The notes under the pieces were generated by a model. That model was not told the origin of the DNA, made no database searches, and worked only from the letters and a program-made list of their open reading frames with translations. Positions 8,710 to 18,682 of a DNA stretch of 64,000 bases are shown piece by piece. The translations under genes and the position numbers were made by a program. Position 1 is the stretch's first letter; the number at the start of each line of letters is the position of its first letter. This stretch comes from Tenacibaculum discolor (GTDB taxonomy: Bacteria > Bacteroidota > Bacteroidia > Flavobacteriales > Flavobacteriaceae), in the NCBI RefSeq assembly GCF_003664185.1, contig NZ_RCCS01000004.1:186001-250000 (forward strand), given 5' to 3'.

Positions 8710-8898
8710 CTATTCTTCTTTAAATAACTGCTCTTTATAAGCTGCTTTTTGAATTTGTGCTCTTCTTGTTACAGAAGGCTTAGTGTATTGCTTTCTTTCT
8801 CTTAATTCTTGTAAAACTTTTACGTTTCTAAATTTACGCTTGTAACGCTTTAAGGCTCTATCGATATTTTCACCTTCTTTTACAACTATTCTTAACAT
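8710..8898 (-). CDS. rpsU: 30S ribosomal protein S21
   Basis: The 62-residue basic protein MLRIVVKEGENIDRALKRYK... matches bS21, which sits near the mRNA exit of the 30S subunit close to the anti-Shine-Dalgarno. In Bacteroidota, bS21 is linked to the occlusion of the anti-SD in ribosomes of this phylum (family knowledge). It is monocistronic, with a terminator just downstream. Confidence 0.96.
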   Translation of the reverse strand: MLRIVVKEGENIDRALKRYKRKFRNVKVLQELRERKQYTKPSVTRRAQIQKAAYKEQLFKEE

Positions 8899-9164
8899 AC
8901 TATAAGGTTTTATTATTAGACATACTTTAAGTCATATAAATTACAGCACAATACTACACATAGCATGAACTATGATTTACATGATATTTATTTTAGATTA
9001 AAAATTCTATTGAAAACGCTTTGTAAAGCAACTGAAGACTATAGAATCTGATGGTTACAGAAAAATAGTATAAAGACTTGTAGATTTTCTCCTAAAAGGA
9101 CAGAACATTAATATTATGCAAAGGTATGTTTTATTTATCGGCTCTACAAGAATTTGAGACATTA
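8899..9164. other. Noncoding gap between prfA and rpsU
   Basis: About 270 bp holding the rpsU upstream region. No gene or clear repeat is visible. Confidence 0.5.
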
Positions 9165-9197
9165 AAAAAGGCGTTACTAAAATAGTAACGCCTTTTA
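9165..9197 (-). terminator. Terminator of prfA
   Basis: AAAAAGGCGTTACTA-aaa-TAGTAACGCCTTTT is a 14-bp stem directly after the prfA stop codon on the minus strand. Confidence 0.88.
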
Positions 9198-9198
9198 A

Positions 9199-10275
9199 TT
9201 AAATAGTTTCTCCCAGTTCTTTTAACTTAGAAGTATTTTCTGCGAGCATTAACTCGTCTATAATTTTTTGAATATCTCCATTTACAATGTTTGATAAATC
9301 GTATAAGGTCAATCCTATTCTGTGGTCTGTTACACGTCCTTGAGGATAATTATACGTTCTAATTTTTGCAGAACGGTCTCCTGAAGTTACCATCGAACCA
9401 CGTTTTGCAGCATCTGCTTCCTGCTTCTTCGCCAACTCCATATCGTATAAACGAGAACGTAATACTTTAAACGCTTTCTCTTTGTTTTTATGCTGCGACT
9501 TTTGATCTTGACATTGCGCCACTAATCCTGTTGGGATATGCGTTAAACGTACTGCTGAATACGTAGTGTTTACCGACTGACCTCCTGGTCCTGATGAACA
9601 GAAGAAATCGATACGTACATCTTTTGGGTTGATTTCTACATCAAACTCTTCTGCTTCTGGAAATACCATACAAGTTGCTGCCGATGTATGCACACGTCCT
9701 TGAGTTTCTGTTTGAGGTACACGTTGTACACGGTGTACACCTGCTTCAAACTTTAACGTTCCGTATACATCTTCTCCTGTAACTTCAAACTGAATTTCTT
9801 TAAATCCACCATTAGTTCCTTCAGAAAAATCTACTGTAGAAACTTTCCACCCTTTACTTTCACAGTATTTGGTGTACATTCTAAACAAATCACCTGCAAA
9901 AATACTCGCTTCATCTCCACCAGTACCCGCACGTAATTCTACTACTGCATTTTTTGAATCTTCTGGATCTTTTGGAATTAATAAAAACTTAATCTCTTCT
10001 TCCAATTCAGGAATACGAGTTTTTGCTTCATCCATTTCCATTTTCGCCATTTCAACCATTTCTGCATCCGATCCGTCAGCAATAATTTCCTTAGCTTCTT
10101 CTATATTGTTTAATAAAGTTTTGTACTCGTCTGCTTTTTTTACAACCTTTCCTAAATCTTTATATTCTTTATTTAATTGTACATAACGTTTCTGATCAGA
10201 AATAACATCTGGTTGGATGATTAAGTCTGAAACCTCATCATAACGTTGTTTAACTATCTGTAATTTATCTAGCAT
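9199..10275 (-). CDS. prfA: Peptide chain release factor 1
   Basis: RF1 reads UAA and UAG stop codons and triggers peptide hydrolysis. The 358-residue protein contains the invariant GGQ loop ([20 protein letters not shown]), the PCRF domain upstream and the C-terminal recognition region [10 protein letters not shown]. Normal length for the family. It stands alone with its own terminator. Confidence 0.98.
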   Translation of the reverse strand: MLDKLQIVKQRYDEVSDLIIQPDVISDQKRYVQLNKEYKDLGKVVKKADEYKTLLNNIEEAKEIIADGSDAEMVEMAKMEMDEAKTRIPELEEEIKFLLIPKDPEDSKNAVVELRAGTGGDEASIFAGDLFRMYTKYCESKGWKVSTVDFSEGTNGGFKEIQFEVTGEDVYGTLKFEAGVHRVQRVPQTETQGRVHTSAATCMVFPEAEEFDVEINPKDVRIDFFCSSGPGGQSVNTTYSAVRLTHIPTGLVAQCQDQKSQHKNKEKAFKVLRSRLYDMELAKKQEADAAKRGSMVTSGDRSAKIRTYNYPQGRVTDHRIGLTLYDLSNIVNGDIQKIIDELMLAENTSKLKELGETI

Positions 10276-10353
10276 AGTATCTTTTCTTGGGGTGCGAATT
10301 TACGATTTTTTATCGAATTTTATTCATATCTTTAGTTCATTAAGTCTTTTGTT

Positions 10354-10785
10354 ATGCGAATTTTAATCTTATTTTTTACTTGTACACTACTTTTTTCTTG
10401 TCAGCAAGAAAAGAAAATCACAAAACCTACTTGGTTGTTTGGTAAATGGGAACGTGTTCATAACGAAGCTGATAAAAGGACTTACGAGTTTTGGGAAAAT
10501 GATTTTTCTGGAATTGGTTTTTCCTTACAAAAAAACGATACTGTATTTAAAGAGATCTTACACATCATTACTAAAAACGATTCGTTGTTTTTACAAGTAA
10601 CTGGTGTAAATGAAAATCCTACTTTATTTGCCTTTACACAACAAACAGATACTTCTTTTACTGCGGAAAATAAACTGAATGAATTCCCTACTTCTATCCA
10701 TTACTGGAAAGAGAATGGTCAACTAAAAGCTTCCGTAGCTAACGATGAGTTTTCTATTGATTTTGTTTTTGATAAAATGAAATAA
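10354..10785 (+). CDS. Lipoprotein, DUF6265-like
   Basis: The signal MRILILFFTCTLLFSC has a lipobox Cys16. The mature part starts with TWLFGKWERV and continues as a beta-rich domain of about 120 residues, resembling the DUF6265 'xxLxGxW' lipocalin-like family. It is divergent from prfA, with start 78 bp away, and is followed by a terminator. Outer-membrane or periplasmic attachment is predicted; function unknown. Confidence 0.75.
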   Translation: MRILILFFTCTLLFSCQQEKKITKPTWLFGKWERVHNEADKRTYEFWENDFSGIGFSLQKNDTVFKEILHIITKNDSLFLQVTGVNENPTLFAFTQQTDTSFTAENKLNEFPTSIHYWKENGQLKASVANDEFSIDFVFDKMK

Positions 10786-10788
10786 AAA

Positions 10789-10812
10789 AATCCTCAGATT
10801 TCTCTGAGGATT
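10789..10812. terminator. Terminator between lipoprotein gene and purM
   Basis: AATCCTCAGA-tttc-TCTGAGGATT, preceded by an A-run and lying between two convergent genes. Confidence 0.8.
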
Positions 10813-10836
10813 CTATATTACTTTTATCTTGTTGAA

Positions 10837-12015
10837 TTAATATTCAAAAGTTCCATATTCACTTTTAATAGTTAATTGCTTTTTATCAGACGCCTCTACT
10901 CTACCAACAACTTGTGCGTTTACATTGAATGATTTTGAAATAGTAATGATATCTTCTACTACTTCTGGAGATACATATAATTCCATTCTGTGACCACAAT
11001 TAAAAACTTGATACATTTCTTTCCAATCTGTTTTTGATTGTTCTTGTATTAATTTGAATAATGGTGGAATTGGAAACATATTATCTTTCACAATATGTAA
11101 GTTATCTACAAAATGTAAAATTTTTGTTTGTGCTCCTCCTGAACAGTGAATCATTCCATGCACATCTTCAGAAGAATATTTTGATAAAATTTCTTTAATA
11201 ATAGGTGCATACGTTCTTGTTGGTGACAACACCAACTTACCAGCATCAATTGGTGAATCTGCTACCTCATCTGTTAGTTTTGTATTTCCTGAATACACTA
11301 AATCTGACGGTACAGATGCATCAAAACTTTCTGGGTATTTCTCTGCTAAATATTTATGAAACACATCATGACGTGCAGAAGTTAATCCATTACTTCCCAT
11401 ACCCCCATTGTATTCTTTCTCGTAAGTAGCTTGTCCGAAAGACTCTAAACCAACAATTATGTCTCCTTCTTTGATATTTGCATTATCAATTACATCAGCA
11501 CGTTTCATACGAGCAGTTACTGTAGAATCAACGATTATTGTGCGAACTAAATCTCCTACATCGGCAGTTTCACCTCCTGTTGAGTGAATGGTTACTCCGA
11601 ATTCTTTTAACTCATTAATTAACTCTTCTGTTCCGTTAATAATTGCTGATAAAACTTCTCCTGGAATATTGCTTTTATTACGCCCGATTGTAGAAGACAA
11701 CATAATGTTATCTGTAGCACCTACACATAATAAATCATCAATATTCATGATTAAAGCATCTTGAGCAATACCTTTCCATACAGAAATATCTCCTGTCTCT
11801 TTCCAGTACATGTAAGCTAAAGACGATTTTGTTCCTGCACCATCAGCATGCATTATTAAACAGTAATCATCGTCATTTGTTAAGTAATCAGGAACTATTT
11901 TACAAAAAGCTTTTGGAAATAATCCTTTATCAATATTCTTGATTGCGTTGTGTACATCTTCTTTAGATGCCGATACTCCGCGTTGTGCGTAGCGTTTAGA
12001 TACTTCGTTACTCAT
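10837..12015 (-). CDS. purM: AIR synthase (phosphoribosylformylglycinamidine cyclo-ligase)
   Basis: PurM closes the imidazole ring in purine synthesis, using ATP to make AIR from FGAM. Features include MHADGAGTKSSLAY near residue 55, a dimer and nucleotide-site segment DDLLCVGATDNIM, and HSTGGETADVGD, the FGAM-binding glycine-rich turn. At 392 residues it is about 45 longer than the E. coli protein, as is usual for the Bacteroidota form. It appears monocistronic. Confidence 0.93.
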   Translation of the reverse strand: MSNEVSKRYAQRGVSASKEDVHNAIKNIDKGLFPKAFCKIVPDYLTNDDDYCLIMHADGAGTKSSLAYMYWKETGDISVWKGIAQDALIMNIDDLLCVGATDNIMLSSTIGRNKSNIPGEVLSAIINGTEELINELKEFGVTIHSTGGETADVGDLVRTIIVDSTVTARMKRADVIDNANIKEGDIIVGLESFGQATYEKEYNGGMGSNGLTSARHDVFHKYLAEKYPESFDASVPSDLVYSGNTKLTDEVADSPIDAGKLVLSPTRTYAPIIKEILSKYSSEDVHGMIHCSGGAQTKILHFVDNLHIVKDNMFPIPPLFKLIQEQSKTDWKEMYQVFNCGHRMELYVSPEVVEDIITISKSFNVNAQVVGRVEASDKKQLTIKSEYGTFEY

Positions 12016-12062
12016 GTGTTGTGTTGTTGTTGCCGCGAAATTACTTTAAAAACAGGAAACTA

Positions 12063-12557
12063 TCAAAGTAAATATTGTTTTTTACTTCGTCTTTCATACA
12101 ATACGGTATCTCTCCACACTCCATCTAATTCTGCTATTTTTTCTCGATAACCTATCTTTCGAAAGCCATATTTAAGATGTAGCTTAACACTTGCTTCATT
12201 TTCGGGAAATAAACTTGAATATAACGTCCAAATACCATTATTTTCTGAAGATTTTACAACAGCATCCATCAATAAACTTCCTATACCTTTTCCTAATACT
12301 CCTAACTTCACATAAACACTTACTTCTGCTACTCCTCTATATTCAAATCTTGTTGATACTGGGGCTATAGCACACCAACCTAATATCTTATTATCCTCAA
12401 TAGCTATAAACCGAGTATGTTGATGGTGTGAGGTATTCCATTCCTCCCAACTAGGAACTTTTGTTCTAAAAGTAGCGTTTTTTGTAGCGATACCTTCTTT
12501 ATAAATTTCAGCTACTTCCTTCCAATGATTTTGAGTAAGTTTAACTACCTCTATCAT
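12063..12557 (-). CDS. GNAT acetyltransferase, phosphinothricin-acetyltransferase-like
   Basis: A 164-residue single GNAT domain. It shows the early IYKEGIATKNATF segment typical of PAT/Bar-like enzymes, strand beta4 GVAEVSVYV, the acetyl-CoA loop LGKGIGSLLM and a C-terminal GFRKIGYREKIAELDGVWRD. It would N-acetylate a small amine substrate with acetyl-CoA; the true substrate is unknown. It lies 20 bp downstream of a second GNAT gene and behind glnA, so likely the last gene of a three-gene unit. Confidence 0.85.
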   Translation of the reverse strand: MIEVVKLTQNHWKEVAEIYKEGIATKNATFRTKVPSWEEWNTSHHQHTRFIAIEDNKILGWCAIAPVSTRFEYRGVAEVSVYVKLGVLGKGIGSLLMDAVVKSSENNGIWTLYSSLFPENEASVKLHLKYGFRKIGYREKIAELDGVWRDTVLYERRSKKQYLL

Positions 12558-12576
12558 ATTATTTACCTTAAACTAT

Positions 12577-13038
12577 TTAGTTCAATGTTTTTTTAAAGCA
12601 TATACTCGATTCTACAGCTTTATAAGGGCCATAGTTCGGTATAACGTCATATTCATTTTTCTTATACAAATGTACCGCTGGCTGCATGGTTTTACTAGTT
12701 TCTAAAACAACAGAGCTAAACTGCTCTTCTCTTGCCCACTCTTCCAGTTCTTTTAAAATCAAGGTTGCTATATTTTTTCCTCTGTATATTGGTTTAACGT
12801 ACATACGTTTAACCTCAACAGTTCTATCATCAATTCGCTTAAAAGCACCACAACCTACCTCCACCTTATTTAGGTAACACACCACTATATACTGTAGTTT
12901 ATCTATGGTGTTAAATCCCTTAAAAAAAGTATCTTGATCACCGTTAATTCCTGAGAGGTATTCGTCTAGTTCTTTTACTAGACGAATAAAACTCTCGTGA
13001 GTGGAATTTAATCTTTCTAAACTTATTTTATCACTCAT
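12577..13038 (-). CDS. GNAT acetyltransferase
   Basis: 153 residues. The GNAT core is visible as VEVKRMYVKPIYRGKNIATLIL (acetyl-CoA loop RGKNIA) and VVLETSKTMQPAVHLYKK. Its ATG overlaps the glnA stop as TAATG (1 bp), so translation is coupled to glutamine synthetase III. Substrate unknown; the coupling hints at a nitrogen-metabolism role (inference). Confidence 0.86.
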   Translation of the reverse strand: MSDKISLERLNSTHESFIRLVKELDEYLSGINGDQDTFFKGFNTIDKLQYIVVCYLNKVEVGCGAFKRIDDRTVEVKRMYVKPIYRGKNIATLILKELEEWAREEQFSSVVLETSKTMQPAVHLYKKNEYDVIPNYGPYKAVESSICFKKTLN

Positions 13039-15221
13039 TATCTAGTAAACAATAACTCTCTATACTTAGTTAAAGGCCAAAGGTTATCATCAACCATTAA
13101 CTCTAACTTATCACAGTGATAACGAATTTCATCAAAATAAGGTTTTACTTTATTACAATATGCATCTGCATTTTTCTGCCCTTCCAGCTTATTCGCTTTT
13201 TTACGTTCTTCAATCATATCTTCAACTTTTGAATTTATTTCAGCAATATGATTTGATATTTTTTGAATTAAATCAATTTGTTCGTTAGCATACTTCTCAA
13301 AATTATTTCCAAAAATTTCTTTCAGTCCTCTTACGTTTTCTATTAAGGTATTTTGGTATTGAATAGCGATTGGTATAATATGATTTCTTGCAATATCACC
13401 CAACACCCTACTTTCAATTTGAATTTTCTTTGAATATTCTTCCAACTCGATTTCATGGCGTGCTTCTACCTCTACCTTATTCATTACGCCCATTTCTTCG
13501 AAAAGAGAAATTGCTTTTTTTGAAATCTTTGCTTTTAAAGCTTCTGGGGTTGTTTTGTTATTTGACAAGCCTCTTTTCTTTGCTTCTTTCTCCCAAGCTT
13601 CTCCATACCCATCTCCCTCAAATCGAATACTTTTTGATGCCTTAATATATTCTCTTAACACATTAAATATCGCCTCATCTTTTTTAAGTTTTTTGCTATC
13701 AATTAATTTATCTACTTCTTCTTTAAATTCATTTAATTGTCTAGCTATAATCGTATTTAGTACTGTCATAGGTCCTGCACAGTTAGACCATGAACCTACA
13801 GCACGTAACTCAAACTTGTTTCCTGTAAAGGCAAAAGGTGAAGTTCTATTTCTATCAGTATTATCTAATAAGATTTCAGGAATCTTACCTACAATATTTA
13901 GTTTTAGATCTGTTTTTTCTTCAGGTGATAGTTTTCCTTTCGTTACATTTTCTAGCTCATCTAATACCGATGATAATTGTGAACCTATGAAAACTGATAT
14001 GATTGCTGGTGGCGCTTCATTTGCCCCTAAACGATGATCGTTACTTGCACTTGCTATAGACGCCCTTATTAATTCTTCATAATCATGAACCGCTTTAATG
14101 GTATTTACAAAAAAGGTTAAGAATTGTAAATTCTTCATTGGAGTTTTTCCCGGACTTAATAAATTAACTCCTGTATTGGTAGATAAACTCCAGTTGTTAT
14201 GCTTTCCTGAACCATTAATTCCTGCAAATGGCTTTTCATGGAATAACACTTTAAATTTATGACGTTGCGATACTTTTTCCATGACATCCATTAATAATGA
14301 ATTATGATCTACCGCTAAGTTGGCTTCTTCAAAAATTGGTGCTAATTCAAACTGATTTGGTGCTACTTCATTATGACGTGTTTTAACTGGTACTCCCAAC
14401 AGCATGCATTCATGTTCCAAATCACGCATAAAATTCAATACTCTTGTAGGTATTGATCCAAAGTAATGATCATCTAATTGTTGGCCTTTTGCTGGAGCAT
14501 GTCCTAACAATGCTCTACCTGTCATCATAATATCAGGACGTGCTGCTGCTAATGCCGTATCAATTAAAAAATACTCTTGCTCCCAACCTAAGGTTGCATT
14601 TACTTTACTTACATTCTTATCAAAATACTTACAAACTGCTGTAGCTGCTGTATCAACCGCTTGTAATGCTCTTAGCAATGGTGCTTTATTATCTAACGCT
14701 TCACCTGTATATGCTACAAAAACTGTTGGAATACATAAGGTAGTACCATAAATAAACGCTGGTGATGTTGGATCCCATGCCGTATAACCACGTGCTTCAA
14801 AAGTATTTCGAATTCCTCCGTTAGGAAAACTCGATGCATCTGGCTCTTGTTGCACCAACTGACCTCCATCAAACTTCTCCATTGCTCCTCCTCCTTCAAC
14901 AGTTTCAAAAAACGCATCGTGCTTTTCTGCTGTAGACCCCGTTAAAGGTTGAAACCAGTGTGTATAATGTGTTGCTCCTTTAGATAATGCCCAATCTTTC
15001 ATGCTTACCGCAATCTGATCAGCAGTTTTTCTATCAATCTTAGTTCCAAATTCAATAGCATCCATTACACTTTGGTATGCCTCTTTGGTCATATATTGAC
15101 GCATTGCTTGTTCATTAAACACGTTTTTACCAAACAATTCTGAACGACGTTCATTTTCTTCTACTACAACAGTTTCTCTATGTAAAACCTCTTGTAAAGC
15201 ATTTAATCTTAAAGTTGACAT
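13038..15221 (-). CDS. glnN: Glutamine synthetase type III
   Basis: Makes glutamine from glutamate, ammonia and ATP as a large double-ring dodecamer. The 727-residue length and motifs such as LGWEQEYFLID, TRHNEVAPNQFELAP and FAGINGSGKHNNWS are those of GSIII, common in Bacteroidota. I set the start at MSTLRLNALQEVL (ATG at 15219-15221), which is the conserved GSIII beginning; an ATG eight codons upstream is less likely. It is divergent from the GSII gene, with which it shares about 180 bp of promoter DNA. Confidence 0.95.
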   Translation of the reverse strand: MSTLRLNALQEVLHRETVVVEENERRSELFGKNVFNEQAMRQYMTKEAYQSVMDAIEFGTKIDRKTADQIAVSMKDWALSKGATHYTHWFQPLTGSTAEKHDAFFETVEGGGAMEKFDGGQLVQQEPDASSFPNGGIRNTFEARGYTAWDPTSPAFIYGTTLCIPTVFVAYTGEALDNKAPLLRALQAVDTAATAVCKYFDKNVSKVNATLGWEQEYFLIDTALAAARPDIMMTGRALLGHAPAKGQQLDDHYFGSIPTRVLNFMRDLEHECMLLGVPVKTRHNEVAPNQFELAPIFEEANLAVDHNSLLMDVMEKVSQRHKFKVLFHEKPFAGINGSGKHNNWSLSTNTGVNLLSPGKTPMKNLQFLTFFVNTIKAVHDYEELIRASIASASNDHRLGANEAPPAIISVFIGSQLSSVLDELENVTKGKLSPEEKTDLKLNIVGKIPEILLDNTDRNRTSPFAFTGNKFELRAVGSWSNCAGPMTVLNTIIARQLNEFKEEVDKLIDSKKLKKDEAIFNVLREYIKASKSIRFEGDGYGEAWEKEAKKRGLSNNKTTPEALKAKISKKAISLFEEMGVMNKVEVEARHEIELEEYSKKIQIESRVLGDIARNHIIPIAIQYQNTLIENVRGLKEIFGNNFEKYANEQIDLIQKISNHIAEINSKVEDMIEERKKANKLEGQKNADAYCNKVKPYFDEIRYHCDKLELMVDDNLWPLTKYRELLFTR

Positions 15222-15405
15222 ATAATAAAGTATTAAATTAGACAATCAAAAATACATTTTTAAAACAAACACCCCTAAAAAAATAGGGGTTAAATTAATT
15301 TAAAGTTAATTTTAAACAAAAACACCCTAAAAAATTTTGACTTTTGATAAAAAATACTCAATTTTGCCCCATAATTGACTCGAAAACAACACAAAAACAA
15401 AAATC

Positions 15406-16416
15406 ATGAGTAAATCAAAATTAGAATACATTTGGTTAGATGGTCATGAACCAACTCAAAACATGCGTAGTAAAACTAAAGTTGAAGAAAACTTTAGCGG
15501 TAAATTAGAAGATTGCGCTATTTGGTCTTTTGATGGAAGTTCAACAGAACAAGCTTCTGGAGGTGCTTCTGACTGCCTACTTAAGCCTGTTGCTATTTAT
15601 CCTGACCCAACTAGAAAAAATGGATTCTTAGTAATGTCTGAAGTTTTAAATGCTGACGGTACTCCGCACGCATCTAATGCACGTGCTAAAATTGATGATA
15701 ACGATAATGATTTTTGGTTTGGTTTTGAGCAAGAGTATTTCTTAATGGATACTAAAACTGATTTACCTTTAGGATTCCCACGTGGTGGATTTCCTGGACC
15801 TCAAGGAAAATACTACTGTTCTGTAGGTGGAAGATACACTTGGGGAAGAGATTTTGTGGAAGAGCATGCTGACTTATGTATTGAAGCTGGTTTAAACTTT
15901 GAAGGAATTAACCAAGAAGTTGCTCCAGGGCAATGGGAATTCCAATTATTTGCTAAAGGCGCTAAAAAAGCTGGTGATGAAATTTGGGTTGCTCGTTATT
16001 TATTAGATCGTTTAACTGAAAAATACGGTTATTATATTGAATATCACCCAAAACCTGTAAAAGGAGATTGGAATGGTTCTGGTATGCATGCAAACTTCTC
16101 TAACACTACATTAAGAACTTGTGGTTCTAAAGAAACTTACGAAAAAATTTGTGAAGCATTTAGACCTGTTACAGATGAGCACATGGATGTGTACGGAGCT
16201 AACAATGATGAGCGTTTAACTGGTTTACACGAAACAGCCCATGTATCTGACTTTAGTTATGGAGTTTCTGATAGAGGTGCTTCAATCCGTATTCCTATTA
16301 TTACTGTAGAGAAAGGTTGGAAAGGTTGGTTAGAAGACCGAAGACCTGCTTCAAATGCTGACCCTTACAAAGTAGCTGGTAGAATTATAGAAACCGTAAA
16401 AGGTGCCAACATATAA
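15406..16416 (+). CDS. glnII: Glutamine synthetase type II (eukaryote-like)
   Basis: 336 residues beginning with the beta-grasp domain (LEYIWLDGHEPTQNMRSKTK). The catalytic domain has FGFEQEYFLMD, INQEVAPGQWEFQ, GSGMHANFS and RGASIRIPI. GSII is an octamer/decamer-type enzyme of the same reaction as GSIII. Having both forms divergently adjacent suggests alternative use under different nitrogen states. A strong terminator follows 24 bp after the stop. Confidence 0.95.
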   Translation: MSKSKLEYIWLDGHEPTQNMRSKTKVEENFSGKLEDCAIWSFDGSSTEQASGGASDCLLKPVAIYPDPTRKNGFLVMSEVLNADGTPHASNARAKIDDNDNDFWFGFEQEYFLMDTKTDLPLGFPRGGFPGPQGKYYCSVGGRYTWGRDFVEEHADLCIEAGLNFEGINQEVAPGQWEFQLFAKGAKKAGDEIWVARYLLDRLTEKYGYYIEYHPKPVKGDWNGSGMHANFSNTTLRTCGSKETYEKICEAFRPVTDEHMDVYGANNDERLTGLHETAHVSDFSYGVSDRGASIRIPIITVEKGWKGWLEDRRPASNADPYKVAGRIIETVKGANI

Positions 16417-16440
16417 TTAACAAACACAACAACACAACTA

Positions 16441-16468
16441 AAAAAGCCGCTAATAGCGGCTTTTTTTA
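16441..16468 (+). terminator. Terminator of the GSII gene
   Basis: AAAAAGCCGCTA-at-AGCGGCTTTTTTT, a GC-rich stem with a T-run. Confidence 0.9.
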
Positions 16469-16489
16469 TTTTAATACTAGTTTCTTCAT

Positions 16490-17431
16490 TTACGAAATAG
16501 TTAGATAAATAAAGGTTGCATACGCTGCTAATAAGATAATTCCATCTCTCCATCCTAAACGCATACCTTTTGGAATAAACACTAAAGGGAGTATAGCAAA
16601 CGAAACCCCTAACATCCAATAAATATCATTGTTTATTAAACTATATGCATCTGGTTTCACTTCAACAGGAGTAATCATTGCTGTAATACCTAAAACCGCT
16701 AAAATATTAAACACATTAGAACCTACTAGGTTTCCTAATGAAATGGCTTTTTCTTTCTTTAATACTGCAATAATTGATGCCGCTAATTCAGGAACACTTG
16801 TTCCTACCGATACTACTGTTACTCCAATTATAGCATCACTAACTCCTAAATTCTTTGCTAAACTTACTGAACCATTTATTAATAATTCTGATCCACCCCA
16901 TAAACCAACTCCACCTACTGCTAAAAACAGTACTATTTTGTATAATGGTAACTCTTCATCATCTTCAGGCATTTCATCAACAACAGCTTGTTTTTGAAAA
17001 CGTAGTAAATAAATTAAAAACACGACTAACATTCCAAATAAAATGGCTCCTTCATAAAACTGAATTATTTTATCATTCACAATAAAGAAGTACAACATCA
17101 CGGAAGCAATCATCATTACTGGCCAATCTGTTTTATAAAAACTTTTTTCTACATCAATTGACGATAGTATTACTGTTATTCCCAATACTAAACCTAGGTT
17201 CGCAATATTAGATCCTATAACGTTTCCTACTGCTAACCCAGTAGCTCCATCTAAAGCTGATTTAATACTTACGATTAATTCTGGTGCTGATGTAGCAAGC
17301 GATACCACTGTCATACCTATTACTATTTTTGGTATATGTAATTTAAGTGATAGACCTACTGCTGCCTTTAACAGCCAATTCCCTCCTAACACCAACAATG
17401 TTAAACCAATAATAATATATAGAATGCTCAT
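16490..17431 (-). CDS. Calcium/sodium antiporter (CaCA family)
   Basis: An inner-membrane cation exchanger with about ten helices. The two inverted alpha-repeats are clear: SLATSAPELIVSI with GNVIGSNIANLGLVLG, and SVGTSVPELAASI with GNLVGSNVFNILAVLG, which carry the ion-binding Glu and Asn/Ser residues. About 313 residues from MSILYIIIGLTLLVLGG (ATG at 17429-17431), the usual start for the family. Confidence 0.92.
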   Translation of the reverse strand: MSILYIIIGLTLLVLGGNWLLKAAVGLSLKLHIPKIVIGMTVVSLATSAPELIVSIKSALDGATGLAVGNVIGSNIANLGLVLGITVILSSIDVEKSFYKTDWPVMMIASVMLYFFIVNDKIIQFYEGAILFGMLVVFLIYLLRFQKQAVVDEMPEDDEELPLYKIVLFLAVGGVGLWGGSELLINGSVSLAKNLGVSDAIIGVTVVSVGTSVPELAASIIAVLKKEKAISLGNLVGSNVFNILAVLGITAMITPVEVKPDAYSLINNDIYWMLGVSFAILPLVFIPKGMRLGWRDGIILLAAYATFIYLTIS

Positions 17432-17510
17432 AAAATATTTTTTGGGCGAAGATAAGATTTTTAGCAAGCAAATATGAAAACAAATTCAGCTACTACCTCT
17501 AAGAAAAATG

Positions 17511-18593
17511 TTAATTAATAGTCTTTTTTAATCGTTTAGTTTTTGAGCTATAAACCTTATAACCTGTGATTAATAAAATTAAAGGTACCAAACCTGATAT
17601 AAACACTAAGACCCTACCTAATACCCCAACTATTTCTCCTATATGTATTGGATAAAACTGAGCTACTATCCTATTATTATTTGGATCAAAATCAAAACTT
17701 GATAACGTTCGCAACTTACCTTGTTGATTTAGCTCCATTTCTTTTGTTCTTCTAAGTCCTGATTTGATAAATCGATCTTTTATATATCTTAGTTTATAAA
17801 CTCCTAAACTGTCTTTCGGATAATAAATAGCTCTTAATACATATTTTCCATCGGTTTGTAATACTGCCTCTTCCAAGGAAAAAATCTTAGCTTGTTTTGC
17901 TTCATTATCCAAGATTATTTTATCTGAACCATTAAAAATAGACAAAGCTGATTTATAGGTTTTATGATAAGTAAAGTAACCTCCTGTAAATGCAATTATC
18001 ATTAATGGCAGCAAAAAATAAATTCCGAATACTTTATGTAAATTGAAATGAAAACGTTTCTTTTTGGGTTTCCACTTCATCGTAAATCCTTTTGATAGGT
18101 TATTTTTATATGCTTTCCACCACATATAAAACCCTGTTGTTAACAAGAAGAAACAGAATAACAAAGCACTTGTGCCTATAATATACTTACCTATTGTAGG
18201 TATTCCTAATGTACGGTGTAACTTCAGAAGTGTTTCAAAAAACTGTATGGACACCGATTTTTTACCTAAAAAAACTCTTGTTTTCGGGTGATAATACAAT
18301 GTTTTTCCGTTTTTATAATTTATTGAAATTGTTTGCTGCTCTCTGTAAGGCAAAAAAACTTTATTTACTTCTCCTTCATTCTGCGTAGCTAAAAAATACG
18401 CAGAATTTAAAATTGTTTTTTCTTTTATTTTAGAAAAATCTTCAACCTTTAATAATTTCGAATTTAGTAATGAAGTTATTTCTGGTTGCCAAACATACAA
18501 TGATCCCGTTAAGCCTGAAAATGATGCAATAATCCCACAGCTAAGACCTAGCCATAAATGTATTTTCCAAATTATTTTATATATCTGCTGCAA
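17511..18593 (-). CDS. PepSY-associated TM protein (siderophore/iron reductase-like)
   Basis: The 360-residue protein starts with YKIIWKIHLWLGLSCGIIASFSGLTGSLYVWQ, the PepSY_TM signature with a helix-borne His, and has further membrane segments near 145-165, 195-215 and 325-350 separated by periplasmic PepSY regions. Such proteins often accompany TonB siderophore receptors and are thought to reduce or help release ferric iron at the inner membrane. It lies 90 bp downstream of a TonB receptor on the same strand, supporting an iron-uptake unit. Confidence 0.85.
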   Translation of the reverse strand: MQQIYKIIWKIHLWLGLSCGIIASFSGLTGSLYVWQPEITSLLNSKLLKVEDFSKIKEKTILNSAYFLATQNEGEVNKVFLPYREQQTISINYKNGKTLYYHPKTRVFLGKKSVSIQFFETLLKLHRTLGIPTIGKYIIGTSALLFCFFLLTTGFYMWWKAYKNNLSKGFTMKWKPKKKRFHFNLHKVFGIYFLLPLMIIAFTGGYFTYHKTYKSALSIFNGSDKIILDNEAKQAKIFSLEEAVLQTDGKYVLRAIYYPKDSLGVYKLRYIKDRFIKSGLRRTKEMELNQQGKLRTLSSFDFDPNNNRIVAQFYPIHIGEIVGVLGRVLVFISGLVPLILLITGYKVYSSKTKRLKKTIN

Positions 18594-18682
18594 TTGATAT
18601 CTTTTATTTTTAAAACCCAGAGTCTAAAATAAAATAGACACTGGGTTTATAATTTTGCAAATGTAAGATGTTATTAACTCTC

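Noticed and set aside
13555..14037. 160-codon plus-strand open frame inside the GSIII gene
   Set aside because: Antisense shadow of a highly conserved enzyme; no family pattern in its own frame.
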